Positions 8,969 through 18,526 are shown, counted from the first letter of the stretch. The stretch is DNA of 64,000 nucleotides from JABSSA01 sp039984715 (GCA_039984715.1 JBDWUA010000001.1:62001-126000); one strand, 5' to 3'. Notes: generated from the sequence alone by a model not told the origin. Made by a program: numbers and translations.

Positions 8969-11307
8969 CAGTCAAAGACATCTTTGAAAGCATGGAATAC
9001 GGCCTGGCTCCTGAAAGCACGACCGAGGCCCAAAGCTGGTTGGATTCGCATAATCGCAAATTCGGTCATTTCATCGACGGCGCGTTTACAAAAGCAGGCA
9101 AAGGATTTCCCAGTACGAACCCGGCCAACGGGAAAAACCTTGCTCAAGTATCGCAAGCCAAACAATCCGATGTGGATGCCGCAGTTGCGGCTGCCCGCAA
9201 GGCGCAAGGGACATGGCAAAAGCTGGGTGGGCATGGGCGTGCGCGCGTTCTTTATGCGATTGCGCGTGTTTTGCAAAAACACAGCCGTTTGTTTGCAGTG
9301 CTTGAGAGCCTCGATAATGGGAAGCCCATTCGCGAAAGCCGTGACATCGATATTCCACTGGCGCAGCGCCATTTCTATTACCACGCAGGTATGGCGCAAT
9401 TGATGGATGCGGAATTGCCTGATCGCCAAGCCTTGGGTGTGTGTGGGCAAATCGTGCCGTGGAACTTCCCGCTTTTGATGCTGGCATGGAAAGTCGCGCC
9501 TGCATTGGCGATGGGGAACACGGTTGTTCTGAAACCTGCGGAATACACATCGCTGACGGCATTGTTGTTTGCGGATATCTGCAAAGAAGCAGGCGTGCCC
9601 AAAGGGGTCGTGAATATCGTCACCGGCGACGGGGCCGTGGGTGAAATGATCGTGGCATCGGATGTCGACAAGGTCGCGTTTACCGGATCAACATCTGTGG
9701 GGCGTCGCATTCGCGAAGCAACGGCAGGCAGCGGCAAGGCGTTAACGCTCGAGCTGGGGGGGAAATCGCCCTATATCGTGTTTGACGATGCGGATATCGA
9801 CAGCGCAATCGAAGGGCTTGTTGACGCCATTTGGTTCAATCAAGGGCAGGTGTGCTGTGCCGGGTCGCGTTTGTTGGTGCATGAGCCGATTGCAGATGCG
9901 TTTTATACCAAGCTGCGCACACGGATGAACAAACTGCGTGTCGGTGATCCACTGGACAAGTCGATTGATGTGGGGGCTGTTGTCGACCCCGTGCAGCTTG
10001 CCGCCATCAAAGGCATGGTCGAAGCCAATACAGCAGGTGAAACGTTTCAGGCATCGGTCGAACTGCCAAACATCGGGAGCTTTTATCCGCCGACGCTGAT
10101 CACCGGTTTGAATACCGCTGACACATTGATGCAAGAAGAGATTTTTGGACCTGTTTTGGTATCAACGACATTCCGCACGCCTGCCGAGGCTGTGCAATTG
10201 GCCAACAACACGCGCTATGGGCTTGCCGCCACAGTCTGGACGGAGAACGTCAACCTTGCCTTGGACATTGCACCAAAGCTTGTGGCCGGTGTGGTGTGGG
10301 TCAACGCAACGAACCTGTTCGATGCAGCCGCTGGTTTTGGTGGCGTCCGAGAAAGCGGGTTTGGTCGCGAAGGCGGGTGGGAAGGCTTGCAGGCCTACAC
10401 ACGTCCCAAAGGCAGCCAAAAGGGGCTGAAACCTATCGCGGCCCTGCAAGGGGACGGTTCGCCAGCGGACCCGTTGGACCGAACCGCGAAAATGTATGTG
10501 GGTGGCAAACAAGCCCGACCCGATGGTGGGTATTCTCGGGCGGTTTATGGCAAGTCTGGCGCGTTGCTGGGCCAAGTCGGGTTGGCCAACCGAAAAGATC
10601 TGCGCAATGCGGTTGAGGCGGCGCAAGCGGCTAAATCCTGGTCTGGAACAACCGGGCATTTGCGCGCCCAGATCCTGTATTACATTGCCGAGAATTTACA
10701 GGCGCGCGGTTCAGAATTCGCGGCACGTTTGGATGCAATGCAAGGTGGGCGCAAAGGGGCTGCCGAAGTCGAAGCCACAGTGCACAGATTGTTCACTTAT
10801 GCAGCTTGGGCCGACAAATACGATGGGCAGGCCAAAGGTGTCCCGATGCGAGGGGTCGCGTTGGCCATGAACGAACCCGTCGGCGTCATCGCGGCGCTGT
10901 GCCCGGATGAAGCACCGCTTTTGGGCCTTGTTTCATTGATGGCGCCTGCCATTGCGATGGGCAATCGCGTTGTTCTTGCTGCGTCAGAACCATTTCCATT
11001 GGCCGCAACGGATTTTTATCAAGTCTTAGAAACCTCCGATGTGCTGGGCGGAGTGGTCAATATCTTGACGGGTGCGCATTCTGATCTGACCAGCCATATG
11101 GCGTCGCATATGGACATTGACGCTGTTTGGTCTTTTTCCGGCAGCGATGCGTCTGGCTCAATCGAACGTGGGGCAGCAAGCAACCTAAAGAGGACTTGGG
11201 TCAACAACGCCAAAGCACGGGATTGGTTCGGAACAGACGGCGAGGGGCGCGAATTCCTGCAAGCCGCAACCGAAGTCAAAACGATCTGGGTGCCATACGG
11301 CGAATAA
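8965..11307 (+). CDS. ALDH16-type double-domain aldehyde dehydrogenase
   Basis: A 780-residue NAD(P)-dependent aldehyde dehydrogenase made of one complete ALDH unit and one incomplete copy. The first 490 residues hold the full active site: N167 (PWNFPL), GSTSVG (241-246), general base E263 (LELGG) and nucleophile C297 (GQVCCAG). The second copy (about 515-780) keeps the cofactor-domain outline (EPVGVIAALCPDEAP, FSGSDASG) but has no catalytic Glu or Cys, as in the ALDH16 family. Start ATG follows ACAGGAGCC; an in-frame TTG seven codons upstream is rejected. Placement after deoC suggests it oxidises acetaldehyde or a related product. A terminator follows. Confidence 0.88.
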   Translation: MTVKDIFESMEYGLAPESTTEAQSWLDSHNRKFGHFIDGAFTKAGKGFPSTNPANGKNLAQVSQAKQSDVDAAVAAARKAQGTWQKLGGHGRARVLYAIARVLQKHSRLFAVLESLDNGKPIRESRDIDIPLAQRHFYYHAGMAQLMDAELPDRQALGVCGQIVPWNFPLLMLAWKVAPALAMGNTVVLKPAEYTSLTALLFADICKEAGVPKGVVNIVTGDGAVGEMIVASDVDKVAFTGSTSVGRRIREATAGSGKALTLELGGKSPYIVFDDADIDSAIEGLVDAIWFNQGQVCCAGSRLLVHEPIADAFYTKLRTRMNKLRVGDPLDKSIDVGAVVDPVQLAAIKGMVEANTAGETFQASVELPNIGSFYPPTLITGLNTADTLMQEEIFGPVLVSTTFRTPAEAVQLANNTRYGLAATVWTENVNLALDIAPKLVAGVVWVNATNLFDAAAGFGGVRESGFGREGGWEGLQAYTRPKGSQKGLKPIAALQGDGSPADPLDRTAKMYVGGKQARPDGGYSRAVYGKSGALLGQVGLANRKDLRNAVEAAQAAKSWSGTTGHLRAQILYYIAENLQARGSEFAARLDAMQGGRKGAAEVEATVHRLFTYAAWADKYDGQAKGVPMRGVALAMNEPVGVIAALCPDEAPLLGLVSLMAPAIAMGNRVVLAASEPFPLAATDFYQVLETSDVLGGVVNILTGAHSDLTSHMASHMDIDAVWSFSGSDASGSIERGAASNLKRTWVNNAKARDWFGTDGEGREFLQAATEVKTIWVPYGE

Positions 11308-11310
11308 AGA

Positions 11311-11339
11311 AAAGGCGGAGCACCAGCCCCGCCTTTTTT
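11311..11339 (+). terminator. intrinsic terminator after the ALDH16 gene
   Basis: AAAGGCGG pairs with CCGCCTTT around a 10-nt loop and runs into a T tract, 3 nt after the dehydrogenase stop codon. Because the stem starts with an A run, it may also act on the convergent protease transcript. Confidence 0.85.
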
Positions 11340-11352
11340 AATTTTCTGTCCG

Positions 11353-11388
11353 TCCGAGTTTAGTTGGCTGTCCGAGTTTAGTTGGCTG
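11353..11388. repeat. perfect 18-bp tandem duplication over a stop codon
   Basis: The unit TCCGAGTTTAGTTGGCTG occurs twice, head to tail, with no mismatch. The second copy contains the last codons and the TAA stop of the M16-like gene (reverse strand), and the first copy repeats that end just downstream. It looks like a recent replication-slippage duplication. Confidence 0.9.
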
Positions 11389-12688
11389 AAAGCCCTTCGG
11401 GCTTGCCGACGACGACAAACATCAGATTGTCTGGCTTCAGCAGATAGGCTGCCACACGGTTCGTATCCTCAAGCGTTACAGCTTCGACTTTTTCATTGCG
11501 GGTCGCGATGTAATCGATCGGCAGTCCCAGCATTTGCATGCCCACCATAATCCGCGCGATTTGACCGTTGCCCGAAAAATTCAGCGGATACGCACCCGTG
11601 ACATAGGTTTTGGCCGCATCCAGTTCTTTCTGAGTGATACCTTCGCTTGCAGCTTTGGCCCATTCGTCCTTGATGACTTCAATGGCTTGGCCGATCCGGT
11701 CATTGGCCGACGCCACCTGACCTTGAACCGTTGCCGCCAAATCTTGCGATGCGAGATACGAATAGACACCGTAAGTGAGGCCACGTTTTTCGCGTACCTC
11801 GGTGGTCAGACGGCTTTCAAATCCGCCAGCCCCCAGAACTTGGTTCAAAATCCGCGCTGCAAAGAAATCAGGGTCATCCTGATCAATGCCAGAGTGACCA
11901 AAGATGGCGACAGATTGAGGCGTGTCAAATTCAGTAACGTGCAATCCGCCTTCGATTTGCAGATCCGCCTGAACAGGCATAGCCGCCCCGGTATCCGGCA
12001 AATCACCCAGCAGTTTGTCCAGCATCGGACCCAGTTCCTCGGGGGTGATATCGCCAACCGCGCCGACGTAAATGCGATCTTTTGCAAAGACAGCTGAATG
12101 TGCGGCGACGATATCGTCCCGTGTCAAAGCCTCAACGCTTTCCACAGTACCCTTGAAGGCTGACCCATAGGGATGATCGCCATAGGTTTTTGAATCCCAT
12201 TCCAACCGCGCGATATTGTTTGGATCTTGCGCGTCTGAGCGCAGACCAGACAAGACCTGTTCCCGCACCCGGTCGATATCGGGTTGGTTGAAGCTTGGTT
12301 CAAGCAAAGAGCGCCGCAACAATTCAACGGCTTCGTCCCGATTTTCTGTTAGAAATCGGCCCGATATACGCGCCGCGTCATCACCTGTGTCGTATCCAAA
12401 AGACGCCGCCAATCCTTCGACTTCTTTCGCAAACCCACGGCTATCAAGATCTCCGGTGCCTTCTTCCAACAATCCAGTCATCAGATAGATCGCACCGCGT
12501 TTGTCAGGTGCATCCAACGAAGCCCCGCCGCGAAACCGAATTTCCAGTGCCATGAACGGAATGGAGGGTTCTTGGACCAACCACGCTTTGATGCCACCGG
12601 GGCTGATGACCTCTTCGATCTTGACTTCTGCCTGTGCTGGTATGGTCAGGAAAACCAGAGAAAACAGTGTTGCAAATATCCGCATCAT
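11378..12688 (-). CDS. M16-family peptidase-like subunit lacking the zinc motif
   Basis: A 436-residue secreted protein with an N-terminal signal peptide (about 1-20, cleaved after AQA). The fold is M16/pitrilysin, but the zinc-binding H-x-x-E-H is absent: the segment IYLMTGLLEEGTG sits where it should be. The C-terminal half keeps the R/Y substrate-binding motif (EKRGLTYGVYSYL), typical of the non-catalytic partner in heterodimeric M16B proteases. Its start overlaps the stop of the catalytic paralogue by 4 bp (ATGA), so the two are co-translated and probably form one periplasmic enzyme. The stop codon lies within an 18-bp tandem repeat. Confidence 0.88.
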   Translation of the reverse strand: MMRIFATLFSLVFLTIPAQAEVKIEEVISPGGIKAWLVQEPSIPFMALEIRFRGGASLDAPDKRGAIYLMTGLLEEGTGDLDSRGFAKEVEGLAASFGYDTGDDAARISGRFLTENRDEAVELLRRSLLEPSFNQPDIDRVREQVLSGLRSDAQDPNNIARLEWDSKTYGDHPYGSAFKGTVESVEALTRDDIVAAHSAVFAKDRIYVGAVGDITPEELGPMLDKLLGDLPDTGAAMPVQADLQIEGGLHVTEFDTPQSVAIFGHSGIDQDDPDFFAARILNQVLGAGGFESRLTTEVREKRGLTYGVYSYLASQDLAATVQGQVASANDRIGQAIEVIKDEWAKAASEGITQKELDAAKTYVTGAYPLNFSGNGQIARIMVGMQMLGLPIDYIATRNEKVEAVTLEDTNRVAAYLLKPDNLMFVVVGKPEGLSAN

Positions 12689-14028
12689 TGAGTCACCTCT
12701 TCGTCACGCATTAACCAGCCCGTTACGCTGGCACGCTTGTTCATCACAGCACGCGCTGCTTCAATCACATCATCTCCTGTCACGGCTTGCAGAATATTCG
12801 GCCAATCTTGGACGTCCTGCACGCTGAGACCTGTGGACATTGCCTGCCCATAGCGGTTGCCGATGCTGTCGACATTATCGCGCGCATAGATTTGCGCGGC
12901 TTTGAGCTGTTGCTTGATGCGGGCCAATTGTTCTGCGTCGACGCCGTCTTCGATGAACTGCGCCAAAGTTTCGTCCATCAACGTTTCGGCTTCTTCCAGA
13001 CTGACACCCGGCGAGGGGACTACAAGGACATCAAAACTGGTGTCGTCACGCGACGTGCCGCGATAAAACGATCCTGCATACACTGCCTTTTGTGTATCAA
13101 ACTGCAGTTTCTCGGCCAGATAGGACGTTGTGCCACCCCCTAAAACCTCAGCCAGAATTGTCAAAGCGGCTGCTTTTTCCTGAGAACCGGGATCACGTTC
13201 TGGGGCAGAATAGGATCGTTGGACATAGGGCTGCGCAACACGTGCATCGCGATAGATGACCCGACGTTCAGCGCGTTGAGGTGGTTCTTGGGTGCGTTCG
13301 TATGTGCGTTTTTCCGGATCAGCCGGAATGACGCCGTAATAGGTTTCGGCCAGCTCGCGCACGTTTCCCGGCGTGACGTCACCAGTGACAACCAAAACCG
13401 CATTATTCGGATGATAGAAGCGATCATAATACGCCATCGTATTTTCCAGATCGAGCGTTTCCATCTCGTGCATCCAACCAATAATTGGAATGCCGTATCC
13501 ATGGTTCAGATACTGGGCCGCGCTCATCTGTTCGCCAAACAAAGACCGTGGATTGTTTTCTGTGCGTTGATTGCGTTCTTCAATGATCACATCACGTTCG
13601 GTCAGAATATCTTGTTCTGTCAGTCGGATGTTGCGCATCCGGTCCGATTCCATCCGCATCATCAGCTCGAGCCGGTCGGCGGCCACGCGTTGAAAATATG
13701 CCGTGTAATCATAACTGGTGAATGCGTTGTCATTGCCGCCATTGGCAGCGACCACCGCAGAAAATTCACCAGATTCCAATTTGTCCGTCGCCTTGAACAA
13801 CAAATGTTCCAGAAAATGTGCGGCGCCAGACGCGCCGGGTTCTTCGTCAGCGGATCCGGCGCGATACCACACCATATGCTGAACAACAGGGGCACGGTGA
13901 TCTTCGACGACGACGACTTGCATACCGTTATCCAATGAAAACGTCGTGACCTGATCATCTGCGGCTTTAACGGTGACCGGTGTCAGGGCCGTGGCGGCGG
14001 CAAATAGAAAGGCGCGCGCTTTGGTCAT
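12685..14028 (-). CDS. M16-family zinc metalloprotease, catalytic subunit
   Basis: A 447-residue periplasmic protease with a signal peptide (about 1-22, ...VTVKA). The inverted zinc motif H71-F-L-E74-H75 is intact and the third ligand is a Glu near 150 in TERDVIIEERNQR. It should cleave peptides in the periplasm together with the neighbouring inactive subunit. Start ATG at 14028 follows AGAGGAAC and begins the signal peptide directly; a longer frame 20 codons upstream is rejected. In the same-strand series purH, lspA, DUF3035, M16, M16 it follows the lipoprotein genes. Confidence 0.92.
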   Translation of the reverse strand: MTKARAFLFAAATALTPVTVKAADDQVTTFSLDNGMQVVVVEDHRAPVVQHMVWYRAGSADEEPGASGAAHFLEHLLFKATDKLESGEFSAVVAANGGNDNAFTSYDYTAYFQRVAADRLELMMRMESDRMRNIRLTEQDILTERDVIIEERNQRTENNPRSLFGEQMSAAQYLNHGYGIPIIGWMHEMETLDLENTMAYYDRFYHPNNAVLVVTGDVTPGNVRELAETYYGVIPADPEKRTYERTQEPPQRAERRVIYRDARVAQPYVQRSYSAPERDPGSQEKAAALTILAEVLGGGTTSYLAEKLQFDTQKAVYAGSFYRGTSRDDTSFDVLVVPSPGVSLEEAETLMDETLAQFIEDGVDAEQLARIKQQLKAAQIYARDNVDSIGNRYGQAMSTGLSVQDVQDWPNILQAVTGDDVIEAARAVMNKRASVTGWLMRDEEVTQ

Positions 14029-14122
14029 TATGGTTCCTCTCGCAAACTGGGCGTGACTCATAGCTACACCGCGCCCTGCTTGGTTCAAGAGGACTGGCGC
14101 ATTTGTTATAATATTAACACGA

Positions 14123-14632
14123 TTAACGTGATGCAGGGGGCGCTGTTGGCGTTACGATCCCGGCGCGCCGGAAAATTCGGGCGACTTTTTCGGGATTGAT
14201 GGCTTGGCGACGATAGGCATCTGCGTACCGATCAACTGGGAACAACTTGATATTCGCAAACCGGGCTTGCCGCTTGCGGAAAGCTGCGTCTTCTTTGGCA
14301 AGTTGACTGCGAATGTTGGGCGCCACACCTTTTCGGCTTGCATAGCTTACAATGCCTGCATCCGCGCCGGGCACTGGGCCTGACGAAGAAGACCGTTGCC
14401 CACCCAGAGACGCCGCAACATCATCAAGGGGTCTTGGGTCCGTAATGTTCGCGCCACCTGGTGTTGGTTGCGGCAAAGATGAATAGCTTTCCGGTTCCTG
14501 CAACGGCAACGGAGGAGCCACGATAAATTCGTCCGGGCCTTCACCCGGATTGCGCAATTCACGCAGGCTGGGTTCACCACAGGCGCTGAGCATCAGCGCG
14601 CTCAGAATGATCAGCAGGCTTGTGCTGCGCAT
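14123..14632 (-). CDS. DUF3035 family lipoprotein
   Basis: A 169-residue protein with a lipoprotein signal peptide and lipobox LSAC (Cys18). It should be lipidated and retained in the cell envelope. The middle is Pro/Ser-rich and low in complexity (residues 40-95); the C-terminal third is basic and contains the conserved-looking FPVDRYADAYRRQAINPEKV. Function unknown. The ribosome-binding site is strong (AAAGGAGAG). It lies right after lspA, whose product would process it. Confidence 0.8.
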   Translation of the reverse strand: MRSTSLLIILSALMLSACGEPSLRELRNPGEGPDEFIVAPPLPLQEPESYSSLPQPTPGGANITDPRPLDDVAASLGGQRSSSSGPVPGADAGIVSYASRKGVAPNIRSQLAKEDAAFRKRQARFANIKLFPVDRYADAYRRQAINPEKVARIFRRAGIVTPTAPPASR

Positions 14633-14683
14633 CGTGCTCTCCTTTAACTTCGGTTGATTAATATCTCAGCCTTTGGTGGATTG

Positions 14684-15157
14684 TCACGCACCCTTTTTCG
14701 TCTTGTTTGCGTCTTGTGCAAAGAATGCCAATCCAATGGCGCCAGCAAAGATAAAGATATCAGCGACATTGAAGGAAAATGGGTTGTTGATCCAACAGCA
14801 AGACATGTTGAGAAAATCTAAAACATAGCCATACCAGATTCTGTCAATGACATTTCCGACAGCCCCACCAATCAACAAACCGCCGCTCATTTGCGCCAGT
14901 TTCGGTTGGGGTTGCCGCATCCACCACAAAACGGTCAAGCAGATAACGGCCGCCAGCCCAACAAAGACCCATGGGTTTACGCCGTTGTTGAACAAACCAA
15001 AGTTAATCCCACGGTTTTCGCCGTAACGAAAATTCAAAAATGGGGGCCAAATCTCGATATACAGCACGCGCCAAAGCTGCATGTCGTGAATAACAACATA
15101 TTTGCTGATTTGATCCAACAAGGCCGCAATCAGCGCGGTGATACCGACAAGTCGCAT
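14684..15157 (-). CDS. lspA: lipoprotein signal peptidase (signal peptidase II)
   Basis: A 157-residue inner-membrane aspartyl protease that cleaves signal peptides of prolipoproteins in front of the lipidated Cys. Four hydrophobic segments are visible. The catalytic dyad is D114 (GYVLDFLN) and D133 (FNVADIFIF), with the conserved GNVIDR (101-106). Start ATG is preceded by TAGGAGAA, 8 bp after the purH stop, so it is probably cotranscribed with purH and with the following lipoprotein gene. Confidence 0.95.
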   Translation of the reverse strand: MRLVGITALIAALLDQISKYVVIHDMQLWRVLYIEIWPPFLNFRYGENRGINFGLFNNGVNPWVFVGLAAVICLTVLWWMRQPQPKLAQMSGGLLIGGAVGNVIDRIWYGYVLDFLNMSCCWINNPFSFNVADIFIFAGAIGLAFFAQDANKTKKGA

Positions 15158-15165
15158 GCGTTCTC

Positions 15166-16752
15166 CTAGTGGCGGAAATGCCGTTGGCCGGTAAAGACCA
15201 TGGTCAGCCCAAGTTCGTTCGCTGCGGCGATGACTTCTTCATCTCGCATTGATCCACCGGGTTGAATAAGCGCCGTCGCACCTGCTTCTGCAGCCGTTAC
15301 AAGCCCATCTGCAAACGGGAAAAACGCGTCAGATGCCACAGCCGATCCTTGGGTCAACGGCGCCGGCAATCCCATAGCTTCTGCCATATCCAGTGCTTTG
15401 CGGGCCGCAATACGCGAGCTGTCGACGCGGCTCATTTGTCCGGCTCCGACGCCGACGGTTGCCCCGTCTTTGACATATATAATCGCATTGGATTTTACAT
15501 GCTTGGCCACGGTCCAAGCCAAAAGCATATCGTTCATTTCAGTTTCAGTTGGCGCGCGTTCTGTCACGACCTTCAATTGGCTTTTTGTGACGTGCCCAAC
15601 ATCTTTGTCCTGAACAAGAAAACCACCGGACACCTGTTTGAAGGCCAGCGCCGCCGTGCGTGGATCTGCCAAACCATCTGTTGTCAGAAGCCGCAGGTTT
15701 TTCTTGGATGTGAAAATCTCGCGGGCTGCGTCATCTGCACTGGGGGCGATGACCACTTCGGTAAAAATTTCGACGATCCTTTGGGCGGTTGCTGCGTCCA
15801 AATTTTGGTTTAGCGCAATGATTCCGCCAAATGCGCTGGTCCGATCACAGTCAAATGCGCGCGTATACGCTTCTTCCAGAGTGGCACCTGTCGCCACGCC
15901 ACACGGGTTTGCGTGTTTGATGATGGCACAGGCGGCGCCATCTTCGGGCGCAAATTCGCTGACCAACTCGAAGGCGGCATCTGTGTCGTTGATGTTATTA
16001 TAGCTCAGCGCCTTGCCTTGATGCTGTTTTGCGGTCGCGATACCGGGACGGTTTGAACCATCGGTATAGAATGCTGCGTTCTGATGTGGGTTTTCGCCGT
16101 ACCGCATTTCTTGGGACAAGGTGCCCGCAAAGGTACGGCGTCTTGGTGTCCCGTCTATTTGCGTTGCCATCCAAGTATTGACCGCAGTGTCATAGGCAGC
16201 CGTACGTGCATATGCCGTCGCCGCCAGTTTTTGGCGCAAGGCGTAACTTGTTTGGCCGCTGTTCGCAGACAGCTCTTCAAGAAACGGCGCGTAATCTTCC
16301 ACGTCTGTGATGATACTGACAAAGCGGTGGTTTTTCGCCGCAGACCGGATCATCGCAGGGCCGCCGATGTCGATATTTTCGATCATCTCGTCATATCCCG
16401 CCTTGCGCGATAATGCGTCCTCGAATGGGTAAAGATTGACGACAACCAGATCGATGGGCCCAATGTTGTGCGCGTCCATTGCGTCGGTATGATCAGCCTT
16501 GTCACGTAACGCAAGCAGTCCGCCATGAACCACAGGATGCAGTGTTTTTACACGACCATCCATCATCTCGGGAAAGCCGGTCAGGTCTGAAACATCTTTG
16601 ACCGTAAGCCCAGCGTCTCGCAATGTGCGAGCAGTCCCGCCAGTGCTGACCAATTCGATGTCATGCCCGGCCAGTTCCTGGGCAAATTCTACCAGTCCGG
16701 TTTTATCAGAAACAGACAACAGGGCGCGGCGAAGAGGCGCAAGATCAGTCAT
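15166..16752 (-). CDS. purH: bifunctional AICAR formyltransferase / IMP cyclohydrolase
   Basis: A 528-residue enzyme for the last two steps of de novo IMP synthesis. The N-terminal MGS-like IMP cyclohydrolase domain (about 1-200; LLSVSDKTGLVEFAQEL at the start) is followed by the AICAR transformylase domain, with its Lys-His pair in CAIIKHANPCG and the C-terminal GGSMRDEEVIAAANELG. I use the ATG at 16752, which gives the standard length; the longer frame would overlap the upstream gene. It starts 19 bp after the heparinase-like gene. Confidence 0.96.
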   Translation of the reverse strand: MTDLAPLRRALLSVSDKTGLVEFAQELAGHDIELVSTGGTARTLRDAGLTVKDVSDLTGFPEMMDGRVKTLHPVVHGGLLALRDKADHTDAMDAHNIGPIDLVVVNLYPFEDALSRKAGYDEMIENIDIGGPAMIRSAAKNHRFVSIITDVEDYAPFLEELSANSGQTSYALRQKLAATAYARTAAYDTAVNTWMATQIDGTPRRRTFAGTLSQEMRYGENPHQNAAFYTDGSNRPGIATAKQHQGKALSYNNINDTDAAFELVSEFAPEDGAACAIIKHANPCGVATGATLEEAYTRAFDCDRTSAFGGIIALNQNLDAATAQRIVEIFTEVVIAPSADDAAREIFTSKKNLRLLTTDGLADPRTAALAFKQVSGGFLVQDKDVGHVTKSQLKVVTERAPTETEMNDMLLAWTVAKHVKSNAIIYVKDGATVGVGAGQMSRVDSSRIAARKALDMAEAMGLPAPLTQGSAVASDAFFPFADGLVTAAEAGATALIQPGGSMRDEEVIAAANELGLTMVFTGQRHFRH

Positions 16753-16771
16753 TGGCAAAGGGTCCTTTGGT

Positions 16772-18526
16772 TTATCTGGTGCCGTCGTCATTGGACGGTT
16801 CATCATCAGGTCTCAAGTCGCGCACGCCAATGGCAGTTTCTTGCGCTTTGGACAAGGACCACCGGACCCGAGTGGCAAATTGTGTCGCACGCCCAGTCAG
16901 TACAATTTGCTGAGAGGCGCGCGGTTTTAAGCGACGTTGTTCCAGAAAAACACTTGGTTCAAGGCTTAACCGTTGTGTTCCGTCATGCCTGAAGATCCAG
17001 ATTTCACCTGATTTAAGAGCCATGGAAATGACAGTTCCGCCCATATCAACGGCCGCATCTACTTCGGGGTGCAAATGAAAACGGATGTCAAATGGGATGC
17101 CAGCCAAGCGGCGTTCGTTCATCGCAGCCTCAAAACGACGTTTTTGCGAATCTTCAATCGCAAGCAGCAAGTCTTCTCCAACCAATCCGCGCCCGTCGAA
17201 TGTCAGTTCCAACGTGCGCGCTTGGGTCAGCCCATGTGTCTTGGCATAGCCATCATGCCCGCCTTGGAATCGCAAACCGTCCGGTGCTTGGCTGACTTCT
17301 ATCGGAACTTGGTCCGGCGCTTCGGTCAGCAATTCGCGGCTGGAATCTTTGTCCGATGATCCCAGTCGGGAACTGGAAAACCCATCAAGGCACAAAACGG
17401 AATGTGATGGTGTTGCCCGTCCAGCCCGTCGCCAATCGGGTCCAAACCGAACGCCTGATCCACAATTTACGATCAACGGACGTCGCCCGCTGGTCAGTTC
17501 GAAGGCCAGAGTAGACGCATGCCCGTTTGAGCTGGCTTTGCCGGATGGTGGTTTAGCGGCGTCGACGATGATGCTTGTGCGCCCGGCAGACAAACGTGCA
17601 TATCCCATCGATAAGCCGTCTGGTTGGCGCGCTTTGACCCCAGACGCAGCCAATGCGTGATCAAGCCAACCTTCTAAGCCGCGACCACCGCCATGAAACC
17701 GGGCAAGCCCCCCATCCGAGTGTCGCAAAGTGCGCAGCGTCGGTGCAATCCGTTCAATGGCTTTAAGGTGACTGTCCGGGGTTGTCTTGCCAGCATCGCT
17801 TAATGCAGCAGCACCCCATGTCAACAATGTGAAAACGTCCAGTAATTCTTCGGGGTTGCGCGTTGGCAATCCACCCTGACCGCCAACTTGGCTGTCACAT
17901 TCTTTGGCCAAAGCCGTGATCGCCGGTTCCGCCAGATGGTCCATACCTTCAAGGGCCAACGCGGCATAGATCAATCCAGTCAAGGCCTCAAACCGTGGCA
18001 ATCCGGGTGCCGTAGCGTGCCAGCGTTTTGACAGAAACACCGTTTGGTGACCCAATGATCGATAGAACAAATCACTGACCGGGGCGTCCTGTCCGCGCAA
18101 CAAAAAGAGGGCGTGGTTTATCCATCGTATCAGGCGACGTCCGGTCAGGTCTGGAGTCCATCCTGGTCCGCTGCCGCGTCCAAACCGATCTATCCAGCCC
18201 CATACCCACGATTGACCCAAGGCGCGTGTGTTCATGTCACCAACTGCGGCCAAGTCATCCAGCCAAGAGAACCCTTGTGTTTCTTCGATCCATGTGGCGT
18301 CACGCACATCGATATCCCAAAGCATGCTGTTGGGACCTTGCACAAGGTGACCGGCGAATAGGTAATTTCCTGCCAGCAACTGACGACCGCGCGCAAAACT
18401 GCCAATGGTTCTGGGTTCCGGAGCGGTCCGGAAAGCGGTCACAGAAGACCCTCGCGTTGCGCGCCCTGCGCTCCATCGATTCAATGTCCGCGTCATGTGC
18501 GCGGAAAAACCCTGTGGTGTTGACAT
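16772..18526 (-). CDS. heparinase II/III-like family protein
   Basis: A 584-residue protein with an N-terminal alpha/alpha toroid (about 40-310) and a C-terminal beta-sandwich resembling heparinase II/III. In the second part, GHASTLAFELTSGRRPLIVNCG and ATPSHSVLCLDGFSSSRLG match the usual Heparinase_II_III segment, including a candidate catalytic His (GHAST). Members are polysaccharide lyases, but this rsmB-purH neighbourhood version is found in many Rhodobacterales without a known substrate. No clear signal peptide is seen. Start ATG at 18526 follows a purine-rich stretch; a longer frame is rejected. Confidence 0.78.
   Translation of the reverse strand: MSTPQGFSAHMTRTLNRWSAGRATRGSSVTAFRTAPEPRTIGSFARGRQLLAGNYLFAGHLVQGPNSMLWDIDVRDATWIEETQGFSWLDDLAAVGDMNTRALGQSWVWGWIDRFGRGSGPGWTPDLTGRRLIRWINHALFLLRGQDAPVSDLFYRSLGHQTVFLSKRWHATAPGLPRFEALTGLIYAALALEGMDHLAEPAITALAKECDSQVGGQGGLPTRNPEELLDVFTLLTWGAAALSDAGKTTPDSHLKAIERIAPTLRTLRHSDGGLARFHGGGRGLEGWLDHALAASGVKARQPDGLSMGYARLSAGRTSIIVDAAKPPSGKASSNGHASTLAFELTSGRRPLIVNCGSGVRFGPDWRRAGRATPSHSVLCLDGFSSSRLGSSDKDSSRELLTEAPDQVPIEVSQAPDGLRFQGGHDGYAKTHGLTQARTLELTFDGRGLVGEDLLLAIEDSQKRRFEAAMNERRLAGIPFDIRFHLHPEVDAAVDMGGTVISMALKSGEIWIFRHDGTQRLSLEPSVFLEQRRLKPRASQQIVLTGRATQFATRVRWSLSKAQETAIGVRDLRPDDEPSNDDGTR

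Noticed and set aside
8593..9450. 285-residue open frame antisense to deoC and ALDH16
   Set aside because: It spans two well-supported genes on the other strand and has no recognisable motif; shadow frame.
13219..13938. 239-residue frame antisense to the catalytic M16 gene
   Set aside because: No family features; the sense frame carries the intact HxxEH motif and signal peptide.
14104..14130. CtrA-like half sites (TTAAC...TTAAC) before the DUF3035/M16 junction
   Set aside because: Spacing between halves is 5, not 7, so it does not fit the consensus.
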